Shown: positions 8,387 through 16,065, numbered from the stretch's first letter. The stretch: 64,000 bases of DNA from Atopobiaceae bacterium (GCA_017545665.1 JAFWKQ010000116.1:62001-126000), one strand, 5' to 3'. A program made the numbers and translations. Notes: generated from the sequence alone by a model not told the origin.

Positions 8387-9427
8387 ATGACAACTGTTGC
8401 ACTCATTCCAACCTTCAAGCCAAACGGGACTCTGTTCAACATTCTGGAGGAACTCCGCCTTAGGGGCATCGATCGTGTGGTGGTGGACGATGGCAGCGGC
8501 GTGGAGTACCGGAGCCTCTTTCGCCGCGCAACGCATGATGCCATCGTGCTCTCGTACGGCGTAAACCACGGCAAGGGCCACGCGCTCAAGCTCGGACTAC
8601 GCTACATTCAGGAGCATTACCCCACAGACACCGTGGTGGTAACCGTAGACGCCGATGGGCAGCACGAGGTGGACGACACCGTGCGCTGCGCGCGTGAGGC
8701 AAGCCGCAACCCCCACACCATGGTTTTGGGATGCAGGTCATTTGACGACGCCGATGTGCCTTTGCGAAGCAGGCTAGGAAACAAAATCACACGCTTGGTA
8801 TATGGTCTTACCTCAGGCACTTGGGTAACCGACACCCAAACCGGCCTGCGCGCTTTTACGGTAGATCTAATATCGCTTTTGGCGGATGTGAGCGACGAGC
8901 GTTACGAGTACGAGATGAACGTGCTGCTGGCTTGCCCCGAACACGAGGTAGACATCCGGGAAGTCGAAATCCATACCGTATACGAAGAGGGCAATCCCAC
9001 TTCGCACTTTCGCCCGGTACGTGACTCGCTGCGCATCTATGCAGGCATACTCAAGTTTGCCGCCGCCTCATTTGCCAGCTTTGTGTTTGACTTCCTGCTC
9101 TTTGGCATGCTTGCCGCACTGTTGGGCGGACTTGGAGTAATCGGCGTGCTTATGGCCAACGTTCTTGCCCGCTTTGCAAGCGCCACCTTTAACTTTGCGC
9201 TCAACAGCAAAGTGGTATTCCACAGCGAGGAGCCCTTCACGAAGACGGCACCACGCTACGCCACGCTTGCCGTATGCCTGCTGGCGGGCAACACACTCGG
9301 CCTCGCCGTGCTAACTGGCGTCGTTGGCATGCCGGCCCTTGCGGCCAAGCTGCTGGTGGAGGTGACGTCGTTCACCGTTAGCTGGCTGTTGCAAAACCGA
9401 TTTGTCTTTCAAAACAAAAGGAGATAG
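8387..9427 (+). CDS. GT2 glycosyltransferase fused to a GtrA-like membrane domain
   Basis: A 346-residue two-domain protein. Residues 1-215 are a family 2 glycosyltransferase with VVVDDGSG (nucleotide-sugar binding), VDADGQHE (DxD-type) and TQTGLRAF, as in polyprenol-phosphate sugar transferases. Residues about 220-346 form four hydrophobic helices in a GtrA-like arrangement ending LLQNRFVFQNKRR, a typical GtrA C-terminus. The fusion suggests transfer of a sugar to a lipid carrier coupled to flipping of the lipid-linked sugar for wall or surface glycan modification. GCAAGGAGGCACGC precedes the start. The phosphodiester glycosidase gene follows after 4 nt, so the two are co-transcribed. Confidence 0.85.
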   Translation: MTTVALIPTFKPNGTLFNILEELRLRGIDRVVVDDGSGVEYRSLFRRATHDAIVLSYGVNHGKGHALKLGLRYIQEHYPTDTVVVTVDADGQHEVDDTVRCAREASRNPHTMVLGCRSFDDADVPLRSRLGNKITRLVYGLTSGTWVTDTQTGLRAFTVDLISLLADVSDERYEYEMNVLLACPEHEVDIREVEIHTVYEEGNPTSHFRPVRDSLRIYAGILKFAAASFASFVFDFLLFGMLAALLGGLGVIGVLMANVLARFASATFNFALNSKVVFHSEEPFTKTAPRYATLAVCLLAGNTLGLAVLTGVVGMPALAAKLLVEVTSFTVSWLLQNRFVFQNKRR

Positions 9428-9431
9428 AACC

Positions 9432-10331
9432 ATGAAGAAGCAAAGACGCTTTCCTCTCTTCGCATGCTATGCCGCCCTTGCCGTGGCGCTGTCCACATAC
9501 GTGGTGCTCGACACGTTTGTAATCCAAAAGACCTATGCGGTGGTAAGCGCAGGCGAAACACGTCAGGCATCCCAAACTCATCCGTCGACCTCAGCGGACA
9601 ACGATCAGGAAGTCCAAACAAACTCAAGCACAAAGGTAAATCTAACCACCCACACGTACAACGGAACCACCGTATATGTGGCCGACATATACGCTGACGA
9701 CGTAACTAGCCTGCTCTCGGCGTTTGCGAACGACAGCTACGGGCGAAACGTTAGCGCTGCGACGTCCGAGATCGCATCGAGCAACGCTGCGCTGCTCGCC
9801 ATCAACGGCGATTGCTACGGCATGCGCAACGAGGGATACGTGGTGCGCAACGGCGTGCTCTATCGGGCCGAATCCGCGGGATCGGATCAGGAGGACCTCG
9901 TAATCTATAGGAACGGTACTTTCAAGATCATACGCGAGGGTGACGTGAGTGCCCAGGAACTCGTGGACGCCGGCGCGTGGCAGGTATTCTCGTTCGGGCC
10001 TGGGCTGGTGGAGAATGGCGCGGTAACCGTTGAGCCTGGCGAGGAGGTCGGACGTGCGAAGGCCTCAAACCCACGCACGGCCATCGGCAAGGTGGCAGAC
10101 GGACACTACGTGTTCGTGGTGTCCGACGGACGTACGGACGAGTCCGAAGGTCTCGCGCTCAGCGAGCTTGCGACGTTTATGACCACGGAGCTGGGCGTGG
10201 AGTGTGCCTATAACCTCGATGGCGGCGGCTCCTCCACCATGGTCTTCGAGGACGGTGTGGTAAACAAACCCACGTCAAACGGCAATTCCATCAAGGAACG
10301 AGAGGTGACCGACATTGTCTACATTAACTAG
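9432..10331 (+). CDS. Membrane-anchored phosphodiester glycosidase (NAGPA domain)
   Basis: A 299-residue exported protein. A positively charged start and one hydrophobic helix (residues about 8-30, LFACYAALAVALSTYVVLDT) form a signal anchor. A Ser/Thr-rich linker follows. The catalytic domain carries AINGDCYGMRN, SNPRTAIGK, FVVSDGR and the signature YNLDGGGSSTMVF of the NAGPA family (PF09992), which cleaves sugar-1-phosphodiester bonds. AAAGGAGATAGAACC precedes the ATG at 9432. An upstream in-frame ATG at 9402 lies inside the preceding gene. With the GT2-GtrA gene in front and a small membrane protein behind, it probably trims or remodels a surface glycan, which is inference from context. Confidence 0.85.
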   Translation: MKKQRRFPLFACYAALAVALSTYVVLDTFVIQKTYAVVSAGETRQASQTHPSTSADNDQEVQTNSSTKVNLTTHTYNGTTVYVADIYADDVTSLLSAFANDSYGRNVSAATSEIASSNAALLAINGDCYGMRNEGYVVRNGVLYRAESAGSDQEDLVIYRNGTFKIIREGDVSAQELVDAGAWQVFSFGPGLVENGAVTVEPGEEVGRAKASNPRTAIGKVADGHYVFVVSDGRTDESEGLALSELATFMTTELGVECAYNLDGGGSSTMVFEDGVVNKPTSNGNSIKEREVTDIVYIN

Positions 10332-10710
10332 CGCACAAACGCCCGCCGCAAGATCGGCACGACACTATGCCCTAGCCGCACTTGGCTGCGCGATTTTCTC
10401 GGTAATTTACGAATGCTTTAGCCACGAGGTGTACTCCCCGTGGATGGTAGGACTCTGCGGGGTACCACTTCTCACTGGCGCCCTACCCGCCCTGGCAATC
10501 GCGCGCCTGAGGATTCGCGTGAGCTGGATTGCGAGCCAACTGTGGGCATGCGCGGTGCTTACGCTCACGCTCGGCTGCTGCTTTACGGGCGTTTTGGAAA
10601 TCTACGGCACCACTTCGCCCTGGCTCCCCCTGTTTTTCGTGGTAAGCGCTGTGCTCATGCTAATCTCGGTCCTAAGCCAGCAGCTCGGTCGTCGCACCGC
10701 GACTCCATAA
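10315..10710 (+). CDS. Small four-helix membrane protein
   Basis: A 131-residue protein with about four transmembrane helices (for example LAALGCAIFSVIYECF and LPLFFVVSAVLMLISVLSQ) and no recognised family. The best start is the TTG at 10315, which overlaps the end of the glycosidase gene by 17 nt and has GAGAGGTG upstream, indicating translational coupling. It probably completes a three-gene surface-glycan operon with the GT2-GtrA and NAGPA genes. A GGGGACTGTCCCC palindrome follows the stop. Confidence 0.65.
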   Translation: MSTLTSAQTPAARSARHYALAALGCAIFSVIYECFSHEVYSPWMVGLCGVPLLTGALPALAIARLRIRVSWIASQLWACAVLTLTLGCCFTGVLEIYGTTSPWLPLFFVVSAVLMLISVLSQQLGRRTATP

Positions 10711-10719
10711 GAACTCAAT

Positions 10720-10750
10720 GGGTACAAAGGGGACTGTCCCCTTTGTACCC
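10720..10750. repeat. REP-like palindrome (GGGTACAAAGGGG/CCCCTTTGTACCC)
   Basis: A 31-bp perfect palindrome centred on ACTGT-type spacing (GGGGACTGTCCCC), between two convergent genes. The same core occurs at 16516-16550 and 16560-16590. It may serve as a bidirectional terminator as well as being a dispersed repeat. Confidence 0.75.
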
Positions 10751-10759
10751 AATCGGGCG

Positions 10760-11425
10760 CTACAGCGTAGTGCGCCCGTATGCCTTCTCCCAGTTGGCAG
10801 TGAATTCCTCCATCGCACTGGCGGTACCGGGATGTGCCACCATGGCGCGAATGACGTCGGGCGCCACCGTGATGGCAGGCACGCCGGCGGCAAGCAGCTG
10901 GTGTACCTGGTCAACGTTCTTAAAGCTCGCCGCGCACACCTTCGCGTCCATGCCGTACTGCGCAAGCGTGTTGACAAGTTCCATAACCTGCCCCACCCCA
11001 TCGCCGTAGTTGCACATGCGATTGACATAGGGGGCCAGATAGTCCGCACCAGCCTTGGCGGCCCAGAAGGCCTGATCCGGTGAGTAGATGCCCGTGGCAA
11101 GTACGATGATGCCCTTGGCCTTTACGACAGGAATGGCACGCAGCCCCTCGCGGGTGACGGGAATCTTGACGACGATGTTCTTGCCGCCACGAATCTGGGC
11201 GATCTTGTTCGCTTCGGCAAGAATGCCCTCGTAGTCAAGCGACACGACCTGGGCAATGATCTTCTGGTCCTCTGTGAGCACCTCGGCAAGCTCGGCGAAG
11301 ACCCGCTCCGGCTCCTTGCCGCTCTTGGTGATGATGGTCGGGTTGGTGGTCACCCCGTCGACGGGCAAATAGTCACAAAGCTCGCGAATGGCCTCGACGT
11401 CGGCGCTGTCAATAAAGAATTCCAT
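10760..11425 (-). CDS. Fructose-6-phosphate aldolase / transaldolase-like protein
   Basis: A 221-residue member of the small transaldolase/FSA family (TalC/MipB type). It begins MEFFIDSADVEAIRE, with the family signatures GVTTNPTIITKSG near the N-terminus, the Schiff-base lysine segment NIVVKIPVT in the middle, and AGADYLAPYVNR. These are cytosolic enzymes that either transfer dihydroxyacetone units or cleave fructose-6-phosphate; eye inspection does not distinguish them. AAGGAAAGGAAACGACC precedes the ATG. In E. coli the FSA genes sit beside glycyl radical enzyme genes (fsaA-ybiW-ybiY and talC-pflDC). Here the glycyl radical gene lies immediately upstream on the same strand, so the association is conserved. 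Confidence 0.88.
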   Translation of the reverse strand: MEFFIDSADVEAIRELCDYLPVDGVTTNPTIITKSGKEPERVFAELAEVLTEDQKIIAQVVSLDYEGILAEANKIAQIRGGKNIVVKIPVTREGLRAIPVVKAKGIIVLATGIYSPDQAFWAAKAGADYLAPYVNRMCNYGDGVGQVMELVNTLAQYGMDAKVCAASFKNVDQVHQLLAAGVPAITVAPDVIRAMVAHPGTASAMEEFTANWEKAYGRTTL

Positions 11426-11605
11426 GGTCGTTTCCTTTCCTTTACAAGGCGCGCAAAGCGCGCACACTTCTTTATCTTCCCTCCATCGCCCTGCATGCTG
11501 CTGGACGCGCATCCCAAAACGGCGGACAAAGGCGTTCGTACGTGCATGCAAAACGAACACAAGCGAACAATACCTAATGCTATGAACTGGCCCGATGGAT
11601 AGGCC

Positions 11606-11690
11606 GTCCACGGTCCTTTCTTCCGCGAATCGTGAGCGAAGCGAACGAGAGAGCGTAGCGAGCGCTGAGCGGACAGAAAGGACCGTGGAC
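11606..11690. repeat. 85-bp inverted repeat between the glycyl radical enzyme and transaldolase genes
   Basis: GTCCACGGTCCTTTCTTCCGC at the left pairs with its near-complement at the right (one single-base length difference), around a 42-bp interior rich in GAGCGAAGCG/GTAGCGAGCG. It begins 10 nt past the glycyl radical enzyme stop and has no U-tract. It could be an mRNA-stabilising hairpin or a dispersed element. Confidence 0.65.
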
Positions 11691-11699
11691 AGCCCAAGG

Positions 11700-14117
11700 C
11701 TACAGCACCTGCTCCGTACGATCGATTATGTCGTCCTGCGTGGCCTTGGAAAGCACGTTGAAGAATGCGCTGTAGCCCGCAACGCGCACGATCAGGTCCT
11801 TGTGTCGCTCGGGATGCGCCTGCGCGTCCAGCAGCGTTGCGCGATCCACAACGTTGAACTGCACGTGGTAGCCATGCAGACGATTGAAGAACGTGCGCAG
11901 CATCATTTGCAGCTTGACCTTGTTCTCCTCGCGGGCGAGCATCGTCGGGGTCACCTTCTGGTTGAGCAGCACACCGCCGGTGATCTTGTCTGTGGGCAGC
12001 TTGGAAACCGTCTTGAACACGGCTGTGGGTCCCTGCTTGTCTGCATTGTGCGCAGGGCTGCAGCCCTCGGCGAGCGGCTCGTGCGCACGGCGGCCGTCGG
12101 GTGTCGCCATGGTGCCCATGCCCTGGCCCACGTTGGCGGATATGGAGCTCGTACCGGCATAGCGGATGCCGCCGATGGGCCCGCGGCCAAAGCGGGTGTT
12201 GTGATACTTGGCCACCTCGTCGATGTAGGGCTCGTAGCACTCGACGGCCAGGCTATCCACGTAGTCGTCATCGTTGCCGTACTTAGGGGCGCCGTCGACG
12301 AGCAGCTGTTGGATGCGCGCGCCCTCCTCACCCTCAAAGTCGGACTGCAGCGCGTCCCAGAGCTGCTGGCGCGTGAGGACGCCCTCCTCATAGACGAGCT
12401 TCTTGATGGCGGCCAGGCTGTCGGCCATGTTGGCGATGCCCACCTGCAGGCCACTGATAAAGTCGTAGACCGCGCCGCCCTCCTTGATGGTCTTGCCGCG
12501 GGCTATGCAGTCATCGGTGAGCGCGGAACACAGCACGTCGGGCACGTCGCGCTCGGAGGCCTTGTCAATGGCGTTCTCCACCACCACCGACCAGCGGCAC
12601 ATCTCGCGCAGACTCGCATCCCAGGCGGCCATGAGGTCGTCGAAGCTCTCCCACTCGAGGAAGTTCCCGTGGGCTTCCACGAAGCGCTTGCCGCTTGTGA
12701 GGTCCACTCCCCCGTTCATGGCGCAGAGCAGAAGGCGCGGGAAGTTGATGTAGCTCATGCCGGTGCAGCGGTAGCCCCACCTGCCCGGCACGGCCGTCTC
12801 CACGCAGCCGATGGCGGAGTAGTTGTACGCGTCGTACTCGGATACGCCCCAGGCTAGGAAGCTGGGGATGATGATCTCGTCGTTGTTGAGTGCGGGCATG
12901 CCAAAGCCCAAGCGCATGACCTCCACGCACTCGGCAAAGAAGGCCGAGTTGAGGTTGGCATGGTAGCGCACGGTGAGGTTGGGCTGCGTGAGGCGGGTCT
13001 GTGCCACGGAGCGCAGGACGAGCCAGCTCATGGGGTTGACGGCATCCTCGTGGGTATCGGGCGTCTGGCCGCCGATGGTGACGTTTTGGTACATGGGACT
13101 GCCCGCGCTGGAGTAGGTGTGCGCCTGGGAGCGGATCTTCTGCACGGTGAGCGTCTTTATCCACAGGTTGGTAAGAAGTTCGAGCGCCTCGCCTTCGGTA
13201 ATGGCGCCGGACTTGAGGTCGGCCTCGTAAAACGGATCCATGTACTGGTCGAACCGACCAAACGAAAGACTGTGCCCGTTGGACTCGATCTGCAGCAACA
13301 CCTGGCTGAACCATGCCGCCTGCACAGCCTCGTAGAAGGTCTGTGCCGGTTCGTAGGGCACACGATCGCAGGCGGCTGCCATGCGCTCGAGCTCGGCCTT
13401 GCGGGCAGAATCGTCGCACGCGGCAGCCTGCTCAGCGGCAAGCTCCGCATAACGACCAGCCCAACGACGCACGGCATCGATCACCACGAGCACAGCCTTG
13501 TAGAACACGTACTTGTCTATGGAGTCGGGATCGGTAAGGTCAAGAGCGGCCTTTGCCTCGCGAGCACGCTCCTCATAGCCGCGCAGGCCCTCCTTGAGCA
13601 TGCGTGCGTGGTTGATGGCCAGGTGGGCATCGCCGGCGTTGAGCTTGCCTTCCATGCCGAAGACGCCGGTTTCCATGAACGGCGCGACCTCGTCGGGCAA
13701 GAGAGCCTCCCCGCGAGCGCGCAGGTTATTGTTCTCCCAAAAGGACGCGATATCGCGTATGGCCTGCTTGTCGCCTTCGGTTACGTAGAACACATCACCG
13801 TCGCGCTTCTCGAACTTGTCCAGCTCGTCGATCACGAAGCCGAGCGTGTACTCGGGAAAAACGGGCGCGTTGCCGTTCTTCGTGGCCTGGTTGCCGGCGA
13901 TGAGCGTCTTGTCCTCTATGTAGATGCTCATGTTGTCCAGCACGTGAGCGAAGGCTAGGGCGCGGCGCATCACGGCAGGTTGGTCCTGCGTCTGGCGATA
14001 AGACTCCGTATAGAGCACAGCGCGCTCGGCATCCACGAAGGGCTTCTCGTCCAGCACCTCCTCGCGGAAGGCCTGCATGCGCTTGGTAAGGGCACCAAAA
14101 TGCTCTGTGTTTTCCAT
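11700..14117 (-). CDS. Glycyl radical enzyme (PflD/YbiW-like), substrate unknown
   Basis: An 805-residue glycyl radical enzyme of the pyruvate formate-lyase superfamily. The thiyl-radical cysteine and acid-base Glu are in AIGCVE (Cys438, Glu440). The glycyl radical loop is RVAGYSAFF with Gly781 near the C-terminus. GCVE rather than the double-Cys motif of true pyruvate formate-lyase places it with the dehydratase/lyase branch (glycerol or diol dehydratase, choline or hydroxyproline enzymes, PflD/YbiW). The substrate cannot be read from sequence. It is oxygen-sensitive by family and needs the activase encoded divergently at 14316. Upstream lie two TTACGTWCGTAA dyads. Downstream lies the FSA-like aldolase. 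AAGAGAGGAACCC precedes the ATG. Confidence 0.9.
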   Translation of the reverse strand: MENTEHFGALTKRMQAFREEVLDEKPFVDAERAVLYTESYRQTQDQPAVMRRALAFAHVLDNMSIYIEDKTLIAGNQATKNGNAPVFPEYTLGFVIDELDKFEKRDGDVFYVTEGDKQAIRDIASFWENNNLRARGEALLPDEVAPFMETGVFGMEGKLNAGDAHLAINHARMLKEGLRGYEERAREAKAALDLTDPDSIDKYVFYKAVLVVIDAVRRWAGRYAELAAEQAAACDDSARKAELERMAAACDRVPYEPAQTFYEAVQAAWFSQVLLQIESNGHSLSFGRFDQYMDPFYEADLKSGAITEGEALELLTNLWIKTLTVQKIRSQAHTYSSAGSPMYQNVTIGGQTPDTHEDAVNPMSWLVLRSVAQTRLTQPNLTVRYHANLNSAFFAECVEVMRLGFGMPALNNDEIIIPSFLAWGVSEYDAYNYSAIGCVETAVPGRWGYRCTGMSYINFPRLLLCAMNGGVDLTSGKRFVEAHGNFLEWESFDDLMAAWDASLREMCRWSVVVENAIDKASERDVPDVLCSALTDDCIARGKTIKEGGAVYDFISGLQVGIANMADSLAAIKKLVYEEGVLTRQQLWDALQSDFEGEEGARIQQLLVDGAPKYGNDDDYVDSLAVECYEPYIDEVAKYHNTRFGRGPIGGIRYAGTSSISANVGQGMGTMATPDGRRAHEPLAEGCSPAHNADKQGPTAVFKTVSKLPTDKITGGVLLNQKVTPTMLAREENKVKLQMMLRTFFNRLHGYHVQFNVVDRATLLDAQAHPERHKDLIVRVAGYSAFFNVLSKATQDDIIDRTEQVL

Positions 14118-14155
14118 GGGTTCCTCTCTTCTTCGCCTTACGGAAGTTTTGCTAC

Positions 14156-14167
14156 TTACGTTCGTAA
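14156..14167. promoter_or_regulatory. Operator-like dyad TTACGTTCGTAA
   Basis: Embedded in ACTTACGTTCGTAACTT, 39 nt upstream of the glycyl radical enzyme start. It matches the second site at 14229-14240 over 15 of 16 bases, in the divergent promoter region shared with the activase gene. Probably the binding site of a regulator encoded elsewhere. Confidence 0.6.
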
Positions 14168-14228
14168 CTTATTCTAGCGATATTCAATCCTGAGGTCAAC
14201 TAAATATTGCGTACAATTTTCTTTTAGC

Positions 14229-14240
14229 TTACGTACGTAA
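14229..14240. promoter_or_regulatory. Operator-like dyad TTACGTACGTAA
   Basis: A perfect palindrome inside GCTTACGTACGTAACTTC, 75 nt upstream of the activase start and 73 nt from the first dyad. The spacing is about seven helical turns, which would suit cooperative binding or looping. Confidence 0.6.
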
Positions 14241-14315
14241 CTTCTGATACTATGTAATACAAGCAAAGGGGACACCCCTCATTGCTCGATGGTATTAATC
14301 AGCGAGAGGATCGCC

Positions 14316-15224
14316 ATGCAGTCTGCCACGGTGTTCAACATCCAGAAGTTCAGCCTCAACGACGGGCCGGGCATCCGCACGGTCGTCTTCCTCAAGGGCT
14401 GTCCATTGCGGTGCGCCTGGTGTGCCAACCCCGAGAGCCAGCGGCAGGCGCCGCAACTGGAATGGAAGGAGAGCGCTTGCGTGGGCTGCGAGGCCTGCTT
14501 GGTCGCAGCCCCCAACGCCGAGGCCGTGGAGTACGCCGGCAAGCGCCATATAGACGTGCGCAGCCTCCGTGGCGATGCGCCCGAGGCCAAGGCCGCCGTT
14601 CGCGCCTGCCCAGCCCACGCCCTCACCTGCACGGGCGTAACCCGGACGGTGGACGAGGTCCTGCACGTGTGCCTACAGGACAAGCCCTTCTACGAGGACT
14701 CCGGCGGCGGGGTTACGCTCAGCGGCGGCGAGGCGCTCACCTGGCCCGATTTCTGCGAGGAGCTGCTCGTCCGCCTGCGCGGGGAGGGCATCGACACCTG
14801 CATAGAGACCGAGGCACACGTGGCCCCTGCGACCTTCCAACGCATCGCTCCACACCTCGACCACCTGCTCATGGACCTCAAGCACGTGGACCCCATTCGT
14901 CTGAAGGAACACACCGGCGTAGACGAGCGCCTGATGCTCGCGAACCTACGTTGGGCCATCGAACAGGGCATGGACGTGCTGCCTCGCACGCCCGTCGTCC
15001 CCGGATTCAACGACGGTGAAGACGACGCCCGTGCCATGGCTTGTTGGCTCCGCCAGACTGGCGCCACACGCGTGCAGCTCCTCCCCTTCCACAACTATGG
15101 CGAAAGCAAGTACACCCTGCTCGACATGCCCTATGCCCTGCACGGCACCAAGAACCTACATCCCGAAGACCTTGAGGACTACCGGCAGGTCTATCTGGAC
15201 GAAGGCATCGAGGCGTTCTTCTAG
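14316..15224 (+). CDS. Glycyl radical enzyme activating protein (radical SAM)
   Basis: A 302-residue activase that uses S-adenosylmethionine and a 4Fe-4S cluster to abstract hydrogen from the glycine of its partner enzyme. It begins MQSATVFNIQKFSLNDGPGI. The radical-SAM cysteines are in GCPLRCAWCANPE (CX3CX2C), and GGVTLSGGEAL is the SAM-binding GGE segment. An inserted region has CVGCEAC and further cysteines (RACPAHALTC), like the ferredoxin insert of PflC-type activases, but the second cluster looks incomplete. GAGAGGATCGCC precedes the ATG at 14316. A longer frame from 14289 has no such site. It is divergent from the glycyl radical enzyme it presumably activates. Confidence 0.9.
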   Translation: MQSATVFNIQKFSLNDGPGIRTVVFLKGCPLRCAWCANPESQRQAPQLEWKESACVGCEACLVAAPNAEAVEYAGKRHIDVRSLRGDAPEAKAAVRACPAHALTCTGVTRTVDEVLHVCLQDKPFYEDSGGGVTLSGGEALTWPDFCEELLVRLRGEGIDTCIETEAHVAPATFQRIAPHLDHLLMDLKHVDPIRLKEHTGVDERLMLANLRWAIEQGMDVLPRTPVVPGFNDGEDDARAMACWLRQTGATRVQLLPFHNYGESKYTLLDMPYALHGTKNLHPEDLEDYRQVYLDEGIEAFF

Positions 15225-15234
15225 GCAGTGTGTC

Positions 15235-15425
15235 ATGGGGGGCAGTGAAACACTAAGGGCGCAGGATGAGCGTGAGAATTTTAAGGCGACACATCTGGGC
15301 AGCCTCACGGCAAAGAACCGCCTGGCGCTCCGCCACGTGGGAGGGGATCGCGACGCCGGAGGGCGGCATCACGCCCGTTGGCTACGTCTACAGGGAGCTC
15401 GCCGCTGGCGGCGTGGGCACCGAAA
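15235..15425 (+). pseudogene. N-terminal remnant of an Old Yellow Enzyme-family oxidoreductase
   Basis: From the ATG at 15235 one frame reads ...ENFKATHLGSLTAKNRLA, and from about 15325 the next frame continues WRSATWEGIATPEGGITPVG and YVYRELAAGGVG. Joined, these give the N-terminal 60 residues of an NADH:flavin oxidoreductase (family pattern LGNLTLKNR...RSATWEGMAT...YRELAEGGVG). So there is one frameshift near 15325, and everything after GGVGT is missing. At that exact point the opposite strand carries the broken end of another gene. It cannot be functional. Confidence 0.65.
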
Positions 15426-15611
15426 GGTTATGACTCCCTCGACAACCAGAGTCAGAGCGCCCAAAGGGCCTGTCAGATCGAACGGTTCGATGATGGCATC
15501 AATGCCGGAAATGTGTTTGTCCCACTCGTGCTGCACCAGAGGGCGCATTTGCATAATTCCCTCCACAAGGTCTCCACGCGTGGGACACGCCGTTGCCGAG
15601 GACGTATACAT
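15423..15611 (-). pseudogene. N-terminal remnant, possibly of a MarR-type regulator
   Basis: About 63 codons read MYTSSATACPTRGDLVEG... up to ...LTGPLGALTLVVEG and then run into the antisense of the OYE fragment. The segment LTGPLGALTLVVEG resembles the LTxPQxxxLxxL helix region of MarR proteins, and MarR genes often neighbour OYE genes, but the match is weak. It is truncated at the same point (about 15423) where the convergent OYE fragment ends. That is what a single deletion across the two 3' ends would leave. Confidence 0.35.
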
Positions 15612-15673
15612 GGTCAGGTCAGTAAGAAAAGATCGGAGCCCAAAGGGGCCTCCGCAGACGAAAGGAAACCATC

Positions 15674-15847
15674 ATAACCAAGAGCACGACCAACCTGAAC
15701 CAGACCACCACCAACGACGCCCACGAGATCGACGACGCCAAGCTCGAGGCCATCTGCGGCGGATGGCGCCCCCACCGCGTGTACGTCCCGCGAGCCTGCT
15801 CCAACGGGGCCATGGGACGTGGCAGCTCGTCGGACGACGACAGCTAG
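15674..15847 (+). CDS. Small peptide with a double-glycine leader-like motif, non-standard start
   Basis: A 57-codon frame with a leader-like half ending EIDDAKLEAICGG and a following segment WRPHRVYVPRACSNGAMG plus a Ser/Asp tail. The D-x-x-L-E-x-I-x-GG pattern is that of double-glycine leaders of bacteriocins and other RiPP-like precursors, whose leaders are cut after GG. AAAGGAAACC sits in the right place for a ribosome binding site, but the codon there is ATC ATA, and no ATG, GTG or TTG exists in frame back to a TAA at about 15630. Either an ATA/ATC start is used or the start has been lost (ATG to ATA). No modifying enzyme or transporter lies nearby. A terminator follows at 15893. Confidence 0.45.
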   Translation: MTKSTTNLNQTTTNDAHEIDDAKLEAICGGWRPHRVYVPRACSNGAMGRGSSSDDDS

Positions 15848-15855
15848 GAAAGCTT

Positions 15856-15878
15856 GCAAAGGAGACTGCCTCCTTTGC
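15856..15878. repeat. Short palindrome GCAAAGGA...TCCTTTGC
   Basis: GCAAAGGAGACTGCCTCCTTTGC-type stem beginning 9 nt after the small peptide stop. It is a variant of the GGGGACTGTCCCC family with GGAGACTGCCTCC at its centre. Confidence 0.6.
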
Positions 15879-15892
15879 ACCCAACGCAAATA

Positions 15893-15926
15893 GCGCGCAA
15901 AGGGACATCCCCTTTGCGCGCTTTTT
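15893..15926 (+). terminator. Rho-independent terminator GCGCGCAAAGGG
   Basis: A 12-bp GCGCGCAAAGGG/CCCTTTGCGCGC stem followed by TTTTT on the plus strand. It ends the transcript of the small peptide (and of anything upstream on the plus strand). Confidence 0.8.
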
Positions 15927-16007
15927 GTCTCTCGGCCCTTCCCGGCCTGCAGTTTGGCCCACCGCAAACTGCAAGTTCAGGGGCCTGCCAAGTGCAGACA
16001 ATACCGT

Positions 16008-16034
16008 GCAAAAGGGGTGAGTGCCCCCTTTTGC
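16008..16034. repeat. Palindrome GCAAAAGGGG...CCCCCTTTTGC
   Basis: A 10-bp stem with a 6-nt loop, 32 nt upstream of the MGMT gene. It looks like another member of the CAAAGGGG palindrome family. There is no U-tract. Confidence 0.5.
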
Positions 16035-16065
16035 GCGCCCTTTTCCAAAGTCGTAAGATGTAAGC

